Source: an uncultured Blautia sp. (GTDB lineage: Bacteria > Bacillota > Clostridia > Lachnospirales > Lachnospiraceae). From it: a DNA stretch of 5,419 nucleotides. This document shows, piece after piece, positions 5,374 through 5,419 of the stretch (position 1 is its first letter; each line of letters opens with the position of its first letter). The translations under genes were made by a program, and so were the position numbers. The notes beneath the pieces were generated by a model that had not been told where the DNA came from, did no database searches, and saw nothing but the letters and a program-made list of their open reading frames with translations. The DNA is taken from NCBI GenBank assembly GCA_900552095.1, contig URYM01000139.1, positions 1 through 5,419 of the forward strand, written 5' to 3'.

Positions 5374-5419
5374 CTGTCTCTTATACACATCTCCGAGCCC
5401 ACGAGACCGTACTAGATCT
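5374..5419. other. Illumina Nextera adapter contamination at the contig end
   Basis: CTGTCTCTTATACACATCT (5374-5392) is the 19-base Tn5 mosaic end used in Nextera libraries. It is followed by CCGAGCCCACGAGAC (5393-5407), the i7-side adapter, then CGTACTAG (5408-5415), which I recall as the Nextera N702 index, then ATCT (5416-5419), the first bases of the P7 segment. The order and lengths are exactly those of read-through from a short insert. These 46 bases do not belong to the organism. Confidence 0.98.

Noticed and set aside
5374..5392. Transposon end suggesting a Tn5/IS50 insertion
   Set aside because: The 19 bases are the hyperactive Tn5 mosaic end, but they are followed at once by synthetic adapter and index, so this is library preparation and not a mobile element.
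1..5419. CRISPR array, tRNA, rRNA, prophage or defence genes
   Set aside because: No direct repeat array, no tRNA-like cloverleaf and no phage or defence gene was seen; the window is filled by housekeeping genes and their control sites.

Overview
The window looks like the end of a contig from a Gram-positive, Clostridia-type genome, most likely Lachnospiraceae-like. The grounds are moderate GC with an AT-rich control region, strong GGAGG ribosome sites before every complete gene, a cyclic ArgJ-type arginine pathway, and an AddA-type helicase-nuclease in place of RecB. The family-level assignment is inference from protein resemblance; no search was run.

Layout: the left half (1-2707) is a minus-strand arginine biosynthesis operon, transcribed argC -> argJ -> argB, with argB cut by the left edge. 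Intergenic gaps are 18 and 22 bp. A 238-bp AT-rich divergent control region (2708-2945) separates it from argG on the plus strand (2946-4175). That region holds a good sigma-A type promoter for argC, one or two candidate promoters for argG, a palindromic arginine-repressor (ArgR/AhrC) operator, and a small hairpin just ahead of the argG ribosome site. A perfect 21-bp inverted repeat with T tracts on both strands (4189-4241) ends argG and the convergent minus-strand gene. That gene (4240-5373) is the C-terminal third of addA, covering helicase motif VI and the RecB-family nuclease domain.

The last 46 bases (5374-5419) are not biological. They match the Illumina Nextera transposon end, the i7-side adapter, an 8-base index and the first bases of the P7 segment. 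The real genome sequence therefore stops at or about 5373. An open reading frame running into the adapter would gain a spurious MYKRQ N-terminus.

How the genes work together: ArgB phosphorylates N-acetylglutamate, ArgC reduces the phosphate to the semialdehyde, an aminotransferase (ArgD, not in view) makes N-acetylornithine, and ArgJ moves the acetyl group back to glutamate and releases ornithine. After carbamoylation to citrulline (ArgF, not in view), ArgG condenses citrulline with aspartate. The shared control region with an arginine operator suggests joint repression by arginine. The ArgB N-terminus has the extra helix typical of arginine-inhibited enzymes, which fits feedback at the second step of a cyclic pathway. 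AddA is an unrelated DNA-repair neighbour. I see no evidence for an undescribed system here; the most consequential observation is the adapter contamination.
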